NCBI GenBank assembly: GCA_037783545.1
Contig: JBBELK010000827.1
Span: forward strand, 186,001-250,000
Origin: Henricia sp. BOLD:AAB3569
Lineage: Eukaryota > Echinodermata > Asteroidea > Spinulosida > Echinasteridae
DNA: 64,000 bases
Direction of reading: 5' to 3'
A model generated the notes under the pieces. It did no database searches, had not been told where the DNA came from, and worked only from the letters and a program-made list of their open reading frames with translations. A program made the translations under genes and the position numbers. Shown here in pieces: positions 31,845-45,850 of the stretch. The first letter of the stretch is position 1, and each line of letters starts with the position of its first letter.

Positions 31845-34800
31845 GAAAGCTTAAAAGGTTTACGTAATTAATAATAATAATAATGGTTAGGTTTATATAG
31901 CGCCTTACACCGACGATGTCAGTCTCAAAGCGCTTTACATTCCATTACCCCCTGGTCATTGGTCCAGCTCGTCGCCCACACATACGTGGGGTATGGCAGC
32001 AGATCGAGATCAGCGCCCATGACAAGATACACCTCGCAGGGTCCCCATTTAGCACCTGGGTAGAGAGGTGGAACTGTGTCCAAGGACACAACGGAAGAGC
32101 TGAGCCGCCCTGAGAGGATTCGAACTCGCAACCTGTCGATCTGTAGTCCGGAGCTCTACCGACTGAGCTATATCCGCCCACAAATTGTAAACGTTTACTG
32201 ATGAACAATATTTTACTAGACAAAACAAAAGTGCCTACAACACTCGGTATTCTCAGGTGGTCTCCAATCGAAGTACTGACCGAGACCAACGTTGCTTAAC
32301 TGCCGTGATCAGACTGGAACCGGTGTATTCAATGTGGTATGGTCGTATACGAATGCTTAAAAGGTTTACATAATTGTAAACGTTTACTTAAGAACAATAT
32401 TTTACTCGACAGAACAAAAGTGCCTTCGACACTCGGTATTCCCAAGTGGTTTCCCACCAAAGTACTGACCGAGCCCAACGTTGCTTAACTGCGGTGATCA
32501 GACGGGAACCGGTGTATTCAAGGTGGTATGGTCGTAGACGAATGCTTAACAGGTTTGCGTAATTTTAAATATTTACTGAAGAACAATATTTTACTCGACA
32601 AAACAAAAGTGCCTACGACACTCGGTATTCCCAGGTGGTCTCCCACCAAAGTACTGACCGAGCCCAACGTTTCTTAACTGCGGTGCTCCGACGGGAACCG
32701 GTGTATTCAATGTGGTATGGTCGTAGACGAATGCTTAACAGTTTAAATAATTGTAAACGTTTACTGAAGAACAATATTTTACTCGACAGAACAAAAGTGC
32801 CTACGACACTCGGTATTCCCAGGTGGTCTCCCACCGAAGTACTGACCGAGCCCAACGTTGCTTAACTGCGGTGATCAGACGGGAACCGGTGTATTCAAGG
32901 TGGTATGGTCGTAGACGAATGCTAAAAAGGTTTACATAATTGTAAACGTTTACTGATGAACAATATTTTACTCGACAGAACAAAAGTGCCTACGACACTC
33001 GGTATTCCCAGGTGGTCCCCCATTGAAGTACTGACCGAGACCAACGTTGCTTAACTGCGGTGATCAGCCGGGAACCGGTGTATTCAATGTGGTATGGTCG
33101 TAGACGAATGCTTAACCGGTTTGCGTAATTTTAAATATTTACTGAAGAACAATATTTTACTCGACAAAACAAAAGTGCCTACGACACTCGGTATTCCCAG
33201 GTGGTCTCCCACCAAAGTACTGAGCGAGCCCAACGTTTCTTAACTGCGGTGATCAGACGGGAACCGGTGTATTCAAGGTGGTATGGTCGTAGACGAATGC
33301 TAAAAAGGTTTACATAATTGTAAACGTTTACTGAAGAACAATATTTTACTCGACAGAACAAAAGTGCCTACGACACTCGGTATTCCCAGGTGGTCTCCCA
33401 ACGAAGTACTGACCGAGCCCAACATTGCTTAACTGCGGTGATCAGACGGGAACGGTGTCTTCAATGTGGTGTGGTCGTAGACGAATGCTTAAAAGGTTTA
33501 CGTAATTGTAAACGTTTACTGATGAACAATATTTTACCAGACAAAACAAAAGTGCCTACAACACTCGGTATTCCCAGGTGGTCTCCCATCGAAGTACTGG
33601 CCGAGCCCAACGTTGCTTAACTGCGGTGATCAGACGGGATCCGGTGTATTCAATGTGGTATGGTCGTAGACGAATACTTAACAGGTTTGCGTAATTTTAA
33701 ACATTTACTGAAGAACAATATTTTACTCGACAAAACAAAAGTGCCTACGACACTCGGTATTCCCAGGTGGTCTATCTCCCATCGAAGTACTGACCGAGAC
33801 CAACGTTGCTTAACTGCGGTGATCAGCCGGGAACCGGTGTATTCAATGTGGTGTGGTCGTAGACGAATGCTTAAAAGGTTTACGTAATTTTAAACGTTTA
33901 CTGATGAACAATATTTTACTAGACAAAACAAAAGTGCCTACGACACTCGGTATTCCCAGGTGGTCCCCCATCGAAGTACTGACCGAGTCCAACGTTGCTT
34001 AACTGCGGTGATCAGCCGGGAACCGGTGTATTCAATGTGGTATGGTCGTAGACGAATGCTTAACCGGTTTGCGTAATTTTAAATATTTACTGAAGAACAA
34101 TATTTTACTTGACAAAACAAAAGTGCCTACGACACTCGGTATTCCCAGGTGGTCTCCCACCAAAGTACTGAGCGAGCCCAACGTTTCTTAACTGCGGTGA
34201 TCAGACGGGAACCGGTGTATTCAAGGTGGTATGGTCGTAGACGAATGCTAAAAAGGTTTACATAATTGTAAACGTTTACTGAAGAACAATATTTTACTCG
34301 ACAGAACAAAAGTGCCTACGACACTCGGTATTCCCAGGTGGTCTCCCAACGAAGTACTGACCGAGCCCAACATTGCTTAACTGCGCTGATCAGACGGGAA
34401 CCGGTGTCTTCAATGTGGTGTGGTCGTAGACGAATGCTTAAAAGGTTTACGTAATTGTAAACGTTTACTGATGAACAAAATTTTCCTAGACAAAACAAAA
34501 GTGCCTACAACTCTCGGTATTCCCAGGTGGTCTCCCAACGAAGTACTGACCGAGCCCAACTTTGCTTAACTGCGGTGATCAGACGGGAACCGGTGTATTC
34601 AAGGTGGTATGGTCGTAGACGAATGCTAAAAAGGTTTACATAATTGTAAACGTTTACTGAAGAACAATATTTTACTCGACAGAACAAAAGTGCCTACGAC
34701 ACTCAGTATTCCCAGGTGGTCTCCCAACGAAGTACTGACCGAGCCCAACATTGCTTAACTGCGCTGATCAGACGGGAACCGGTGTCTTCAATGTGGTGTG

Positions 34801-37800
34801 GTCGTAGACGAAAGCTTAAAAGGTTTACGTAATTGTAAACGTTTACTGATGAACAATATTTTACTAGACAAAACAAAAGTGCCTACAACACTCGGTATTC
34901 TCAGGTGGTCTCCAATCGAAGTACTGACCGAGACCAACGTTGCTTAACTGCCGTGATCAGACTGGAACCGGTGTATTCAATGTGGTATGGTCGTATACGA
35001 ATGCTTAAAAGGTTTACATAATTGTAAACGTTTACTTAAGAACAATATTTTACTCGACAGAACAAAAGTGCCTACGACACTCGGTATTCCCAAGTGGTTT
35101 CCCACCAAAGTACTGACCGAGCCCAACGTTGCTTAACTGCGGTGATCAGACGGGAACCGGTGTATTCAAGGTGGTATGGTCGTAGACGAATGCTAAAAAG
35201 GTTTACATAATTGTAAACGTTTACTGAAGAACAATATTTTACTCGACAGAACAAAGTTGCCTACGACACTCGGTATTCCCAGGTGGTCTCCCAACGAAGT
35301 ACTGACCGAGCCCAACATTGCTTAACTGCGGTGATCAGACGGGAACCGGTGTCTTCAATGTGGTGTGGTCGTAGACGAATGCTTAAAAGGTTTACGTAAT
35401 TGTAAACGTTTACTGATGAACAATATTTTACTAGACAAAACAAAAGTGCCTACAACACTCGGTATTCCCAGGTGGTCTCCCATCGAAGTACTGACCGAGA
35501 CCAACGTTGCTTAACTGCGGTGATCAGACTGGAACCGGTGTATTCAATGTGGTATGGTCGTATACGAATGCTTAAAAGGTTTACATAATTGTAAACGTTT
35601 CTTTAAGAACAATATTTTACTCGACAGAACAAAAGTGCTACGACACTCGGTATTCCCAGGTGGTCTCCCAACGAAGTACTGACCGAGCCCAACATTGTTT
35701 AACTGCGGTGATCAGACGGGAACCGGTGTATTCAATGTGGTGTGGTCGTAGACGAATGCTTAAAAGGTTTACGTAATTGTAAACGTTTACTGATGAACAA
35801 TATTTTACTAGACAAAACAAAAGTGCCTACAACACTCGGTATTCCCAGGTGGTCTCCCACCAAAGTACTGACCGAGCCCAACGTTTCTTAACTGCGGTGA
35901 TCAGACGGGAACCGGTGTATTCAATGTGGTATGGTCGTAGACGAATGCTTAACAGTTTACATAATTGTAAACGTTTACTGAAGAACAATATTTTACTCGA
36001 CAGAACAAAAGTGCCTCCGACACTCGGTATTCCCAGGTGGTCTCCCACCGAAGTACTGGCCGAGCCCAACGTTGCTTAACTGCGGTGATCAGACGGGAAC
36101 CGGTGTATTCTATGTGGTATGGTCGTAGACGAATGCTTAACAGGTTTGCGTAATTTTAAACGTTTACTGAAGAACAATATTTTACTCGACAAAACAAAAG
36201 TGCCTACGACACTCGGTATTCCCAGGTGGTCTCCCACCAAAGTACTGACCGAGCCCAACGTTTCTTAACTGCCGTGATCAGACAGGAACCGATGTATTCA
36301 ATGTGGTATGGTCGTAGACGAATGCTTAACAGTTTACATAATTGTAAACGTTTACTGAAGAACAATATTTTACTAAAAACAAAAGTGCCTACGACACTCG
36401 GTATTCCCAGGTGGTTTCCCAACGAAGTACTGACCGAGCCCAACATTGTTTAACTGCGGTGATCAGACGGGAACCGGTATATTCAATGTGGTGTGGTCGT
36501 AGACGAATGCTTAAAAGGTTTACGTAATTGTAAACGTTTACTGATGAACAATATTTTACTAGACAAAACAAAATTGCCTACAACACTCGGTATTCCCAGG
36601 TGGTCTCCCACCAAAGTACTGACCGAGCCCAACGTTTCTTAACTGCGGTGATCAGACGGGAACCGGTGTATTCAATGTGGTATGGTCGTAGACGAATGCT
36701 TAACAGTTTACATAATTGTAAACGTTTACTGAAGAACAATATTTTACTCGACAGAACAAAAGTGCCTACGACACTCGGTATTCCCAAGTGGTTTCCCACC
36801 AAAGTACTGACCGAGCCCAACGTTGCTTAACTGCGGTGATCAGACGGGAACCGGTGTATTCAAGGTGGTATGGTGGTAGACGAATGCTAAAAAGGTTTAC
36901 ATAATTGTAAACGTTTACTGATGAACAAAATTTTCCTAGACAAAACAAAAGTGCCTACAACTCTCGGTATTCCCAGGTGGTCTCCCAACGAAGTACTGAC
37001 CGAGCCCAACGTTGCTTAACTGCGGTGATCAGACGGGAACCGGTGTATTCAATGTGGTATGGTCGTAGACGAATGCTTAACAGTTTAAATAATTGTAAAC
37101 GTTTACTGAAGAACAATATTTTACTCGACAGAACAAAAGTGCCTACGACACTCGGTATTCCCAGGTGGTCTCCCACCGAAGTACTGACCGAGCCCAACGT
37201 TGCTTAACTGCGGTGATCAGACGGGAACCGGTGTATTCAAGGTGGTATGGTCGTAGACGAATGCTAAAAAGGTTTACATAATTGTAAACGTTTAGTGATG
37301 AACAATATTTTACTCGACAGAACAAAAGTGCCTACGACACTCGGTATTCCCAGGTGGTCTCCCAACGAAGTACTGACCGAGCCCAACATTGCTTAACTGC
37401 GGTGATCAGACGGGAACGGTGTCTTCAATGTGGTGTGGTCGTAGACGAATGCTTAAAAGGTTTACGTAATTGTAAACGTTTACTGATGAACAATATTTTA
37501 CCAGACAAAACAAAAGTGCCTACAACACTCGGTATTCCCAGGTGGTCTCCCATCGAAGTACTGGCCGAGCCCAACGTTGCTTAACTGCGGTGATCAGACG
37601 GGATCCGGTGTATTCAATGTGGTATGGTCGTAGACGAATACTTAACAGGTTTGCGTAATTTTAAACATTTACTGAAGAACAATATTTTACTCGACAAAAC
37701 AAAAGTGCCTACGACACTCGGTATTCCCAGGTGGTCTATCTCCCATCGAAGTACTGACCGAGACCAACGTTGCTTAACTGCGGTGATCAGCCGGGAACCG

Positions 37801-39786
37801 GTGTATTCAATGTGGTGTGGTCGTAGACGAATGCTTAAAAGGTTTACGTAATTTTAAACGTTTACTGATGAACAATATTTTACTAGACAAAACAAAAGTG
37901 CCTACGACACTCGGTATTCCCAGGTGGTCCCCCATCGAAGTACTGACCGAGTCCAACGTTGCTTAACTGCGGTGATCAGCCGGGAACCGGTGTATTCAAT
38001 GTGGTATGGTCGTAGACGAATGCTTAACCGGTTTGCGTAATTTTAAATATTTACTGAAGAACAATATTTTACTTGACAAAACAAAAGTGCCTACGACACT
38101 CGGTATTTCCAGGTGGTCTCCCACCAAAGTACTGAGCGAGCCCAACGTTTCTTAACTGCGGTGATCAGACGGGAACCGGTGTATTCAAGGTGGTATGGTC
38201 GTAGACGAATGCTAAAAAGGTTTACATAATTGTAAACGTTTACTGAAGAACAATATTTTACTCGACAGAACAAAAGTGCCTACGACACTCGGTATTCCCA
38301 GGTGGTCTCCCAACGAAGTACTGACCGAGCCCAACATTGCTTAACTGCGCTGATCAGACGGGAACCGGTGTCTTCAATGTGGTGTGGTCGTAGACGAATG
38401 CTTAAAAGGTTTACGTAATTGTAAACGTTTACTGATGAACAAAATTTTCCTAGACAAAACAAAAGTGCCTACAACTCTCGGTATTCCCAGGTGGTCTCCC
38501 AACGAAGTACTGACCGAGCCCAACTTTGCTTAACTGCGGTGATCAGACGGGAACCGGTGTATTCAAGGTGGTATGGTCGTAGACGAATGCTAAAAAGGTT
38601 TACATAATTGTAAACGTTTACTGAAGAACAATATTTTACTCGACAGAACAAAAGTGCCTACGACACTCAGTATTCCCAGGTGGTCTCCCAACGAAGTACT
38701 GACCGAGCCCAACATTGCTTAACTGCGCTGATCAGACGGGAACCGGTGTCTTCAATGTGGTGTGGTCGTAGACGAAAGCTTAAAAGGTTTACGTAATTGT
38801 AAACGTTTACTGATGAACAATATTTTACTAGACAAAACAAAAGTGCCTACAACACTCGGTATTCTCAGGTGGTCTCCAATCGAAGTACTGACCGAGACCA
38901 ACGTTGCTTAACTGCCGTGATCAGACTGGAACCGGTGTATTCAATGTGGTATGGTCGTATACGAATGCTTAAAAGGTTTACATAATTGTAAACGTTTACT
39001 TAAGAACAATATTTTACTCGACAGAACAAAAGTGCCTACGACACTCGGTATTCCCAAGTGGTTTCCCACCAAAGTACTGACCGAGCCCAACGTTGCTTAA
39101 CTGCGGTGATCAGACGGGAACCGGTGTATTCAAGGTGGTATGGTCGTAGACGAATGCTAAAAAGGTTTACATAATTGTAAACGTTTACTGAAGAACAATA
39201 TTTTACTCGACAGAACAAAATTGCCTACGACACTCGGTATTCCCAGGTGGTCTCCCAACGAAGTACTGACCGAGCCCAACATTGCTTAACTGCGGTGATC
39301 AGACGGGAACCGGTGTCTTCAATGTGGTGTGGTCGTAGACGAATGCTTAAAAGGTTTACGTAATTGTAAACGTTTACTAATGAACAATATTTTACTAGAC
39401 AAAACAAAAGTGCCTACAACACTCGGTATTCCCAGGTGGTCTCCCATCGAAGTACTGACCGAGACCAACGTTGCTTAACTGCGGTGATCAGACTGGAACC
39501 GGTGTATTCAATGTGGTATGGTCGTATACGAATGCTTAAAAGGTTTACATAATTGTAAACGTTTCTTTAAGAACAATATTTTACTCGACAGAACAAAAGT
39601 GCTACGACACTCGGTATTCCCAGGTGGTCTCCCAACGAAGTACTGACCGAGCCCAACATTGTTTAACTGCGGTGATCAGACGGGAACCGGTGTATTCAAT
39701 GTGGTGTGGTCGTAGACGAATGCTTAAAAGGTTTACGTAATTGTAAACGTTTACTGATGAACAATATTTTACTAGACAAAACAAAA
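30588..39786. repeat. Three higher-order copies of a multi-gene 5S block
   Basis: Units 33364-35823 recur at 37328-39787 with a constant shift of 3964 bp, sharing private marks (4-nt insertion at 33741 and 37705, gacgaaagctt at 34813 and 38777, missing C at 35635 and 39599). An earlier copy starts at 30588 (shift 2776, then 2965 after one unit difference) and carries the SINE. These are block duplications by unequal exchange. Confidence 0.9.
31870..32182 (-). mobile_element. tRNA-derived SINE in the 5S spacer
   Basis: On the minus strand the element starts gggcggatatagctcagtcgg, with a Pol III A box (tagctcagtcggtagagc, about 32153-32172) and B box (gttcgaatcc, 32116-32125). It has a body of about 200 bp and ends in an (ATT)n tail (31870-31883). 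The segment gtaaagcgctttgagac followed by ggcgctatataaacc before the tail resembles conserved 3' domains of invertebrate SINEs. AATT is present at both junctions (31866-31869 and 32183-32186). The head does not form a tRNA acceptor stem, so it is not a functional tRNA gene. Confidence 0.88.
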
Positions 39787-42700
39787 GTGCCTACAACACT
39801 CGGTATTCCCAGGTGGTCTCCCACCAAAGTACTGACCGAGCCCAACGTTTCTTAACTGCGGTGATCAGACGGGAACCGGTGTATTCAATGTGGTATGGTC
39901 GTAGACGAATGCTTAACAGGTTTGCGTAATTTTAAACGTTTACTGAAGAACAATATTTTACTCGACAAAACAAAAGTGCCTACGACACTCGGTATTCCCA
40001 GGTGGTCTCCCACCAAAGTACTGACCGAGCCCAACGTTTCTTAACTGCCGTGATCAGACAGGAACCGATGTATTCAATGTGGTATGGTCGTAGACGAATG
40101 CTTAACAGTTTACATAATTGTAAACGTTTACTGAAGAACAATATTTTACTAAAAACAAAAGTGCCTACGACACTCGGTATTCCCAGGTGGTTTCCCAACG
40201 AAGTACTGACCGAGCCCAACATTGTTTAACTGCGGTGATCAGACGGGAACCGGTATATTCAATGTGGTGTGGTCGTAGACGAATGCTTAAAAGGTTTACG
40301 TAATTGTAAACGTTTACTGATGAACAATATTTTACTAGACAAAACAAAATTGCCTACAACACTCGGTATTCCCAGGTGGTCTCCCACCAAAGTACTGACC
40401 GAGCCCAACGTTTCTTAACTGCGGTGATCAGACGGGAACCGGTGTATTCAATGTGGTATGGTCGTAGACGAATGCTTAACAGTTTACATAATTGTAAACG
40501 TTTACTGAAGAACAATATTTTACTCGACAGAACAAAAGTGCCTACGACACTCGGTATTCCCAGGTGGTTTCCCAACGAAGTACTGACCGAGCCCAACATT
40601 GTTTAACTGCGGTGATCAGACGGGAACCGGTATATTCAATGTGGTGTGGTCGTAGACGAATGCTTAAAAGGTTTACGTAATTGTAAACGTTTACTGATGA
40701 ACAATATTTTACTATACAAAACAAAAGTCCCTACAACACTCGGTATTCCCAGGTGGTCTCCCATCGAAGTACTGACCGAGACCAACGTTGCTTAACTGCG
40801 GTGATCAGACTGGAACCGGTGTATTCAATGTGGTATGGTCGTATACGAATGCTTAAAAGGTTTACGTAATTGTAAACGTTTACTGATGAACAATATTTTA
40901 CTAGACAAAACAAAAGTGCCTACAACACTCGGTATTCCCAGGTGGTCTCCCACCAAAGTACTGACCGAGCCCAACGTTTCTTAACTGCGGTGATCAGACG
41001 GGAACCGGTGTATTCAATGTGGTATGGTCGTAGACGAATGCTTAACAGTTTACATAATTGTAAACGTTTACTGAAGAACAATATTTTACTCGACAGAACA
41101 AAAGTGCCTACGACACTCGGTATTCCCAGGTGGTCTCCCACCGAAGTACTGGCCGAGCCCAACGTTGCTTAACTGCGGTGATCAGACGGGAACCGGTGTA
41201 TTCAATGTGGTATGGTCGTAGACGAATGCTTAACAGGTTTGCGTAATTTTAAACGTTTACTGAAGAACAATATTTTACTCGACAAAACAAAAGTGCCTAC
41301 GACACTCGGTATTCCCAGGTGGTCTCCCACCAAAGTACTGACCGAGCCCAACGTTTCTTAACTGCCGTGATCAGACAGGAACCGATGTATTCAATGTGGT
41401 ATGGTCGTAGACGAATGCTTAACAGTTTACATAATTGTAAACGTTTACTGAAGAACAATATTTTACTCGACAGAACAAAAGTGCCTACGACACTCGGTAT
41501 TCCCAGGTGGTTTCCCACCAAAGTACTGACCGAGCCCAACGTTTCTTAACTGCGGTGATCAGACGGGAATCGGTGTATTCAATGTGGTATGGTCGTAGAC
41601 GAATGCTTAACAGTTTACATAATTATAAACGTTTACTGAAGAACAATATTTTACTAAAAACAAAAGTGCCTACGACACTCGGTATTCCCAGGTGGTTTCC
41701 CAACGAAGTACTGACCGAGCCCAACATTGTTTAACTGCGGTGATCAGACGGGAACCGGTATATTCAATGTGGTGTGGTCGTAGACGAATGCTTAAAAGGT
41801 TTACGTAATTGTAAACGTTTACTGATGAACAATATTTTACTAGACAAAACAAAATTGCCTACAACACTCGGTATTCCCAGGTGGTCTCCCACCAAAGTAC
41901 TGACCGAGCCCAACGTTTCTTAACTGCGCTGATCAGACGGGAACCGGTGTATTCAATGTGGTATGGTCGTAGACGAATGCTTAACAGTTTACATAATTGT
42001 AAACTTTTACTGAAGAACAATATTTTACTCGACAGAACAAAAGTGCCTACGACACTCGGTATTCCCAGGTGGTCTCCCACCGAAGTACTGGCCGAGCCCA
42101 ACGTTGCTTAACTGCGGTGATCAGACGGGAACCGGTGTATTCAATGTGGTATGGTCGTAGACGAATGCTTAACAGTTTACATAATTGTAAACGTTTACTG
42201 ATGAACAATATTTTACTAGACAAAACAAAATTGCCTACGACACTCGGTATTCCCAGGTGGTCTCCCATCGAAGTACTGACCGAGACCAACGTTGCTTAAC
42301 TGCGGTGATCAGACGGGAACCGGTGTATTCAATGTGGTATGGTCATAGACGAATGCTTAAAAGGCTTGCGTAATTATAAACGTTTACTGAAGAACAATAT
42401 TTTACTCAAAACAAAAGTGCCTACGACACTCGGTATTCCCAGGTGGTCTCCCACCGAAGTACTGGCCGAGCCCAACGTTGCTTAACTGCGGTGATCAGAC
42501 GGGATCCGGTGTATTCAATGTGGTATGGTCGTAGACGAATACTTAACAGGTTTGCGTAATTTTAATCATTTACTTAAGAACAATATTTTACTCGACAAAA
42601 CAAAAGTGCCTACGACACTCGGTATTCCCAGGTGGTCTCCCATCGAAGTACTAACCGAGACCAACGTTGCTTAACTGCGGTGATCAGCCGGGAACCGGTG

Positions 42701-44987
42701 TATTCAATGTGGTGTTGTCGTAGACGAATGCTTAAAAGGTTTACGTAATTTTAAACGTTTACTGATGAACAATATTTTACTAGACAAAACAAAAGTGCCT
42801 ACGACACTCGGTATTCCCAGGTGGTCCCCCATTGAAGTACTGACCGAGACCAACGTTGCTTAACTGCGGTGATCAGCCGGGAACCGGTGTATTCAATGTG
42901 GTATGGTCGTAGACGAATGCTTAACCGGTTTGCGTAATTTTAAATATTTACTGAAGAACAATATTTTACTCGACAAAACAAAAGTGCCTACGACACTCGG
43001 TATTCCCAGGTGGTCTCCCACCAAAGTACTGAGCGAGCCCAACGTTTCTTAACTGCGGTGATCAGACGGGAACCGGTGTATTCAAGGTGGTATGGTCGTA
43101 GACGAATGCTAAAAAGGTTTACATAATTGTAAACGTTTACTGAAGAACAATATTTTACTCGACAGAACAAAAGTGCCTACGACACTCGGTATTCCCAGGT
43201 GGTCTCCCAACGAAGTATTGACCGAGCCCAACATTGCTTAACTGCGCTGATCAGACGGGAACCGGTGTCTTCAATGTGGTGTGGTCGTAGACGAATGCTT
43301 AAAAGGTTTACGTAATTGTAAACGTTTACTGATGAACAATATTTTACTAGACAAAACAAAAGTGCCTACAACACTCGGTATTCCCAGGTGGTCTCCCAAC
43401 GAAGTACTGACCGAGCCCAACGTTGCTTAACTGCGGTGATCAGACGGGAACTGGTGTATTCAAGATGGTATGGTCGTAGACGAATGCTAAAAAGGTTTAC
43501 ATAATTGTAAACGTTTACTGAAGAACAATATTTTACTCGACAGAACAAAAGTGCCTACGACACTCAGTATTCCCAGGTGGTCTCCCAACGAAGTACTGAC
43601 CGAGCCCAACATTGCTTAACTGCGCTGATCAGACGGGAACCGGTGTCTTCAATGTGGTGTGGTCGTAGACGAATGCTTAAAAGGTTTACGTAATTGTAAA
43701 CGTTTACTGATGAACAATATTTTACTAGACAAAACAAAAGTGCCTACAACACTCGGTATTCCCAGGTGGTCTCCAATCGAAATACTGACCGAGACCAACG
43801 TTGCTTAACTGCCGTGATCAGACTGGAACCGGTGTATTCAATGTGGTATGGTCGTATACGAATGCTTAAAAGGTTTACATAATTGTAAACGTTTACTTAA
43901 GAACAATATTTTACTCGACAGAACAAAAGTGCCTACGACACTCGGTATTCCCAGGTGGTTTCCCACCAAAGTACTGACCGAGCCCAACGTTTCTTAACTG
44001 CGGTGATCAGACGGGAACCGGTGTATTCAATGTGGTATGGTCGTAGACGAATGCTTAACAGTTTACATAATTATAAACGTTTACTGAAGAACAATGTTTT
44101 ACTAAAAACAAAAGTGCCTACGACACTCGGTATTCCCAGGTGGTCTCCCAACGAAGTACTGACCGAGCCCAACATTGTTTAACTGCGGTGATCAGACGGG
44201 AACCGGTGTATTCAATGTGGTGTGGTCGTAGACGAATGCTTAAAAGGTTTACGTAATTGTAAACGTTTACTAATGAACAATATTTTACTAGACAAAACAA
44301 AAGTGCCTACAACACTCGGTATTCCCAGGTGGTCTCCCACCAAAGTACTGACCGAGCCCAACGTTTCTTAACTGCGGTGATCAGACGGGAACCGGTGTAT
44401 TCAATGTGGTATGGTCGTAGACGAATGCTTAACAGTTTACATAATTGTAAACGTTTACTGAAGAACAATATTTTACTCGACAGAACAAAAGTGCCTACGA
44501 CACTCGGTATTCCCAGGTGGTCTCCCATCGAAGTACTGACCGAGACCAACGTTGCTTAACTGCGGTGATCAGACTGGAACCGGTGTATTCAATGTGGTAT
44601 GGTCGTATACGAATGCTTAAAAGGTTTACATAATTGTAAACGTTTACTTAAGAACAATATTTTACTCGACAGAACAAAAGTGCCTACGACACTTGGTATT
44701 CCCAGGTGGTTTCCCACCAAAGTACTGACCGAGCCCAACGTTCCTTAACTGCTGTGATCAGACGGGAACCGGTGTATTCAATGTGGTATGGTCGTAGACG
44801 AATGCTTAACAGTTTACATAATTGTAAACGTTTACTGAAGAACAATATTTTACTCGACAGAACAAAAGTGCCTACGACACTCGGTATTCCCAGGTGGTCT
44901 CCCAACGAAGTACTGACCGAGCCCAACGTTGCTTAACTGCGGTGATCAGACGGGAACCGGTGTATTCAATGTGGTGTGGTCGTAGAC
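32231..44987 (-). rRNA. 5S rRNA tandem array, block 3 (68 genes)
   Basis: Low-coordinate ends: 32231, 32420, 32609, 32797, 32986, 33175, 33364, 33552, 33741, 33934, 34123, 34312, 34501, 34690, 34879, 35068, 35257, 35446, 35635, 35823, 36011, 36200, 36385, 36574, 36762, 36951, 37139, 37328, 37516, 37705, 37898, 38087, 38276, 38465, 38654, 38843, 39032, 39221, 39410, 39599, 39787, 39976, 40161, 40350, 40538, 40727, 40916, 41104, 41293, 41481, 41666, 41855, 42043, 42231, 42417, 42606, 42795, 42984, 43173, 43362, 43551, 43740, 43929, 44114, 44303, 44491, 44680, 44868. Copies at 33741 and 37705 carry 4-nt insertions; 35635 and 39599 lack one C near the 3' end; 33364 and 37328 lack one C of ACCGG. 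Their matching positions show block duplication. Confidence 0.95.
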
Positions 44988-45056
44988 GAATGCTTAAAAG
45001 GTTTACGTAATTGTAAACATTTACTGATGAACAATATTTTACTAGACAAAACAAAA

Positions 45057-45100
45057 TTGCCTACGACACTCGGTATTCCCAGGTGGTCTCCCATCGAAGT
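45057..45100 (-). pseudogene. 5S rRNA gene, 3' part, split by LINE (other part 51068-51143)
   Basis: These 44 nt are the 3' end of a 5S gene; 51068-51143 holds the remaining 5' 76 nt. Together they make exactly 120 nt, so the LINE added no target duplication and removed nothing. The break lies after CGGTCAGT and before ACTTC in the RNA sense, between the box A and box C regions. Confidence 0.9.
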
Positions 45101-45248
45101 TTTTTTTTTTTTTTTCTGAGAGGAGTTAGACTCCATTTATTAACACATCTCCATGCATACAGTACCTACAATTTACGTACTTCGTACATAATTAAGTTAC
45201 TTTATATGTATGTATATGATAAAAATTGCAACAATAGGACGTCTGAAA

Positions 45249-45850
45249 CTAGAATGCATATTTCAATTGTTCCCCATCCATCCAACAAATAGCCCTATTT
45301 TGAGTGTAAATTTGTTCAAAATCCCTGCGGTGTAATCTTTTGACTTCCATACGTAAGTATTGTTTTAGTTGTCTTTTATATACACCAAGTATGTCAGGAA
45401 CGTATGTATTTTTCTCTTGCGCTGCAGACAGAGATATTTGAACCCTTAAGTTCCAAATAACACGGAAAACCTTACAAAAAAGCACACAAGCAGTACTATT
45501 AATTCCTGGACCAATACCAAGGACTCTACAAATATCATTTAAATAAAAATGTTTGTCATCACCGTATTTTCGGAGCAAATTTTCAACAAAATTCCATGTC
45601 TCAAAGGTTTTACAGCAATAAATAAAAAGGTGCTCTGTAGTCTCTTGATTTTCATTACAAATTAAACATCTGTCATTTTCAGTAATCCCTATTTTATACA
45701 ATAGATCTCTTGTTGGCAAAATCCTGTGTTTAATTTTAAACCATAAATCTCTATCATTTGGATCAATTAATTTACTATATCCCCTTTTCCAACTTAAGGT
45801 CCAGTTCGGAGGAGAAGTCCTATTAAAAATTATTTCCCATTTTGTTCGGC
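45249..45850 (-). pseudogene. LINE ORF2 C-terminal part, out of frame
   Basis: An open frame from about 45850 to 45249 continues ORF2 after a one-base frame change. It encodes the end of the L1-type C-terminal region, with LWFKIKHRILPTRD and a zinc-binding pattern CLIC..H-x4-YCC (residues about 60-80 of this segment). The frame is shifted relative to the main ORF2, which ends in TAA at 45830 just inside the overlap. Without the shift ORF2 would be about 1,250 residues, a usual length for the group. Confidence 0.8.

Noticed and set aside
25272..31865. CRISPR-like array (regular repeats with spacers)
   Set aside because: Repeats are 120 nt and identifiable as 5S genes, and the spacers are also repeated and nearly identical.
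32100..32182. Functional tRNA gene
   Set aside because: A and B boxes are present but the ends do not pair as an acceptor stem, and the sequence continues into a SINE body with an (ATT)n tail.
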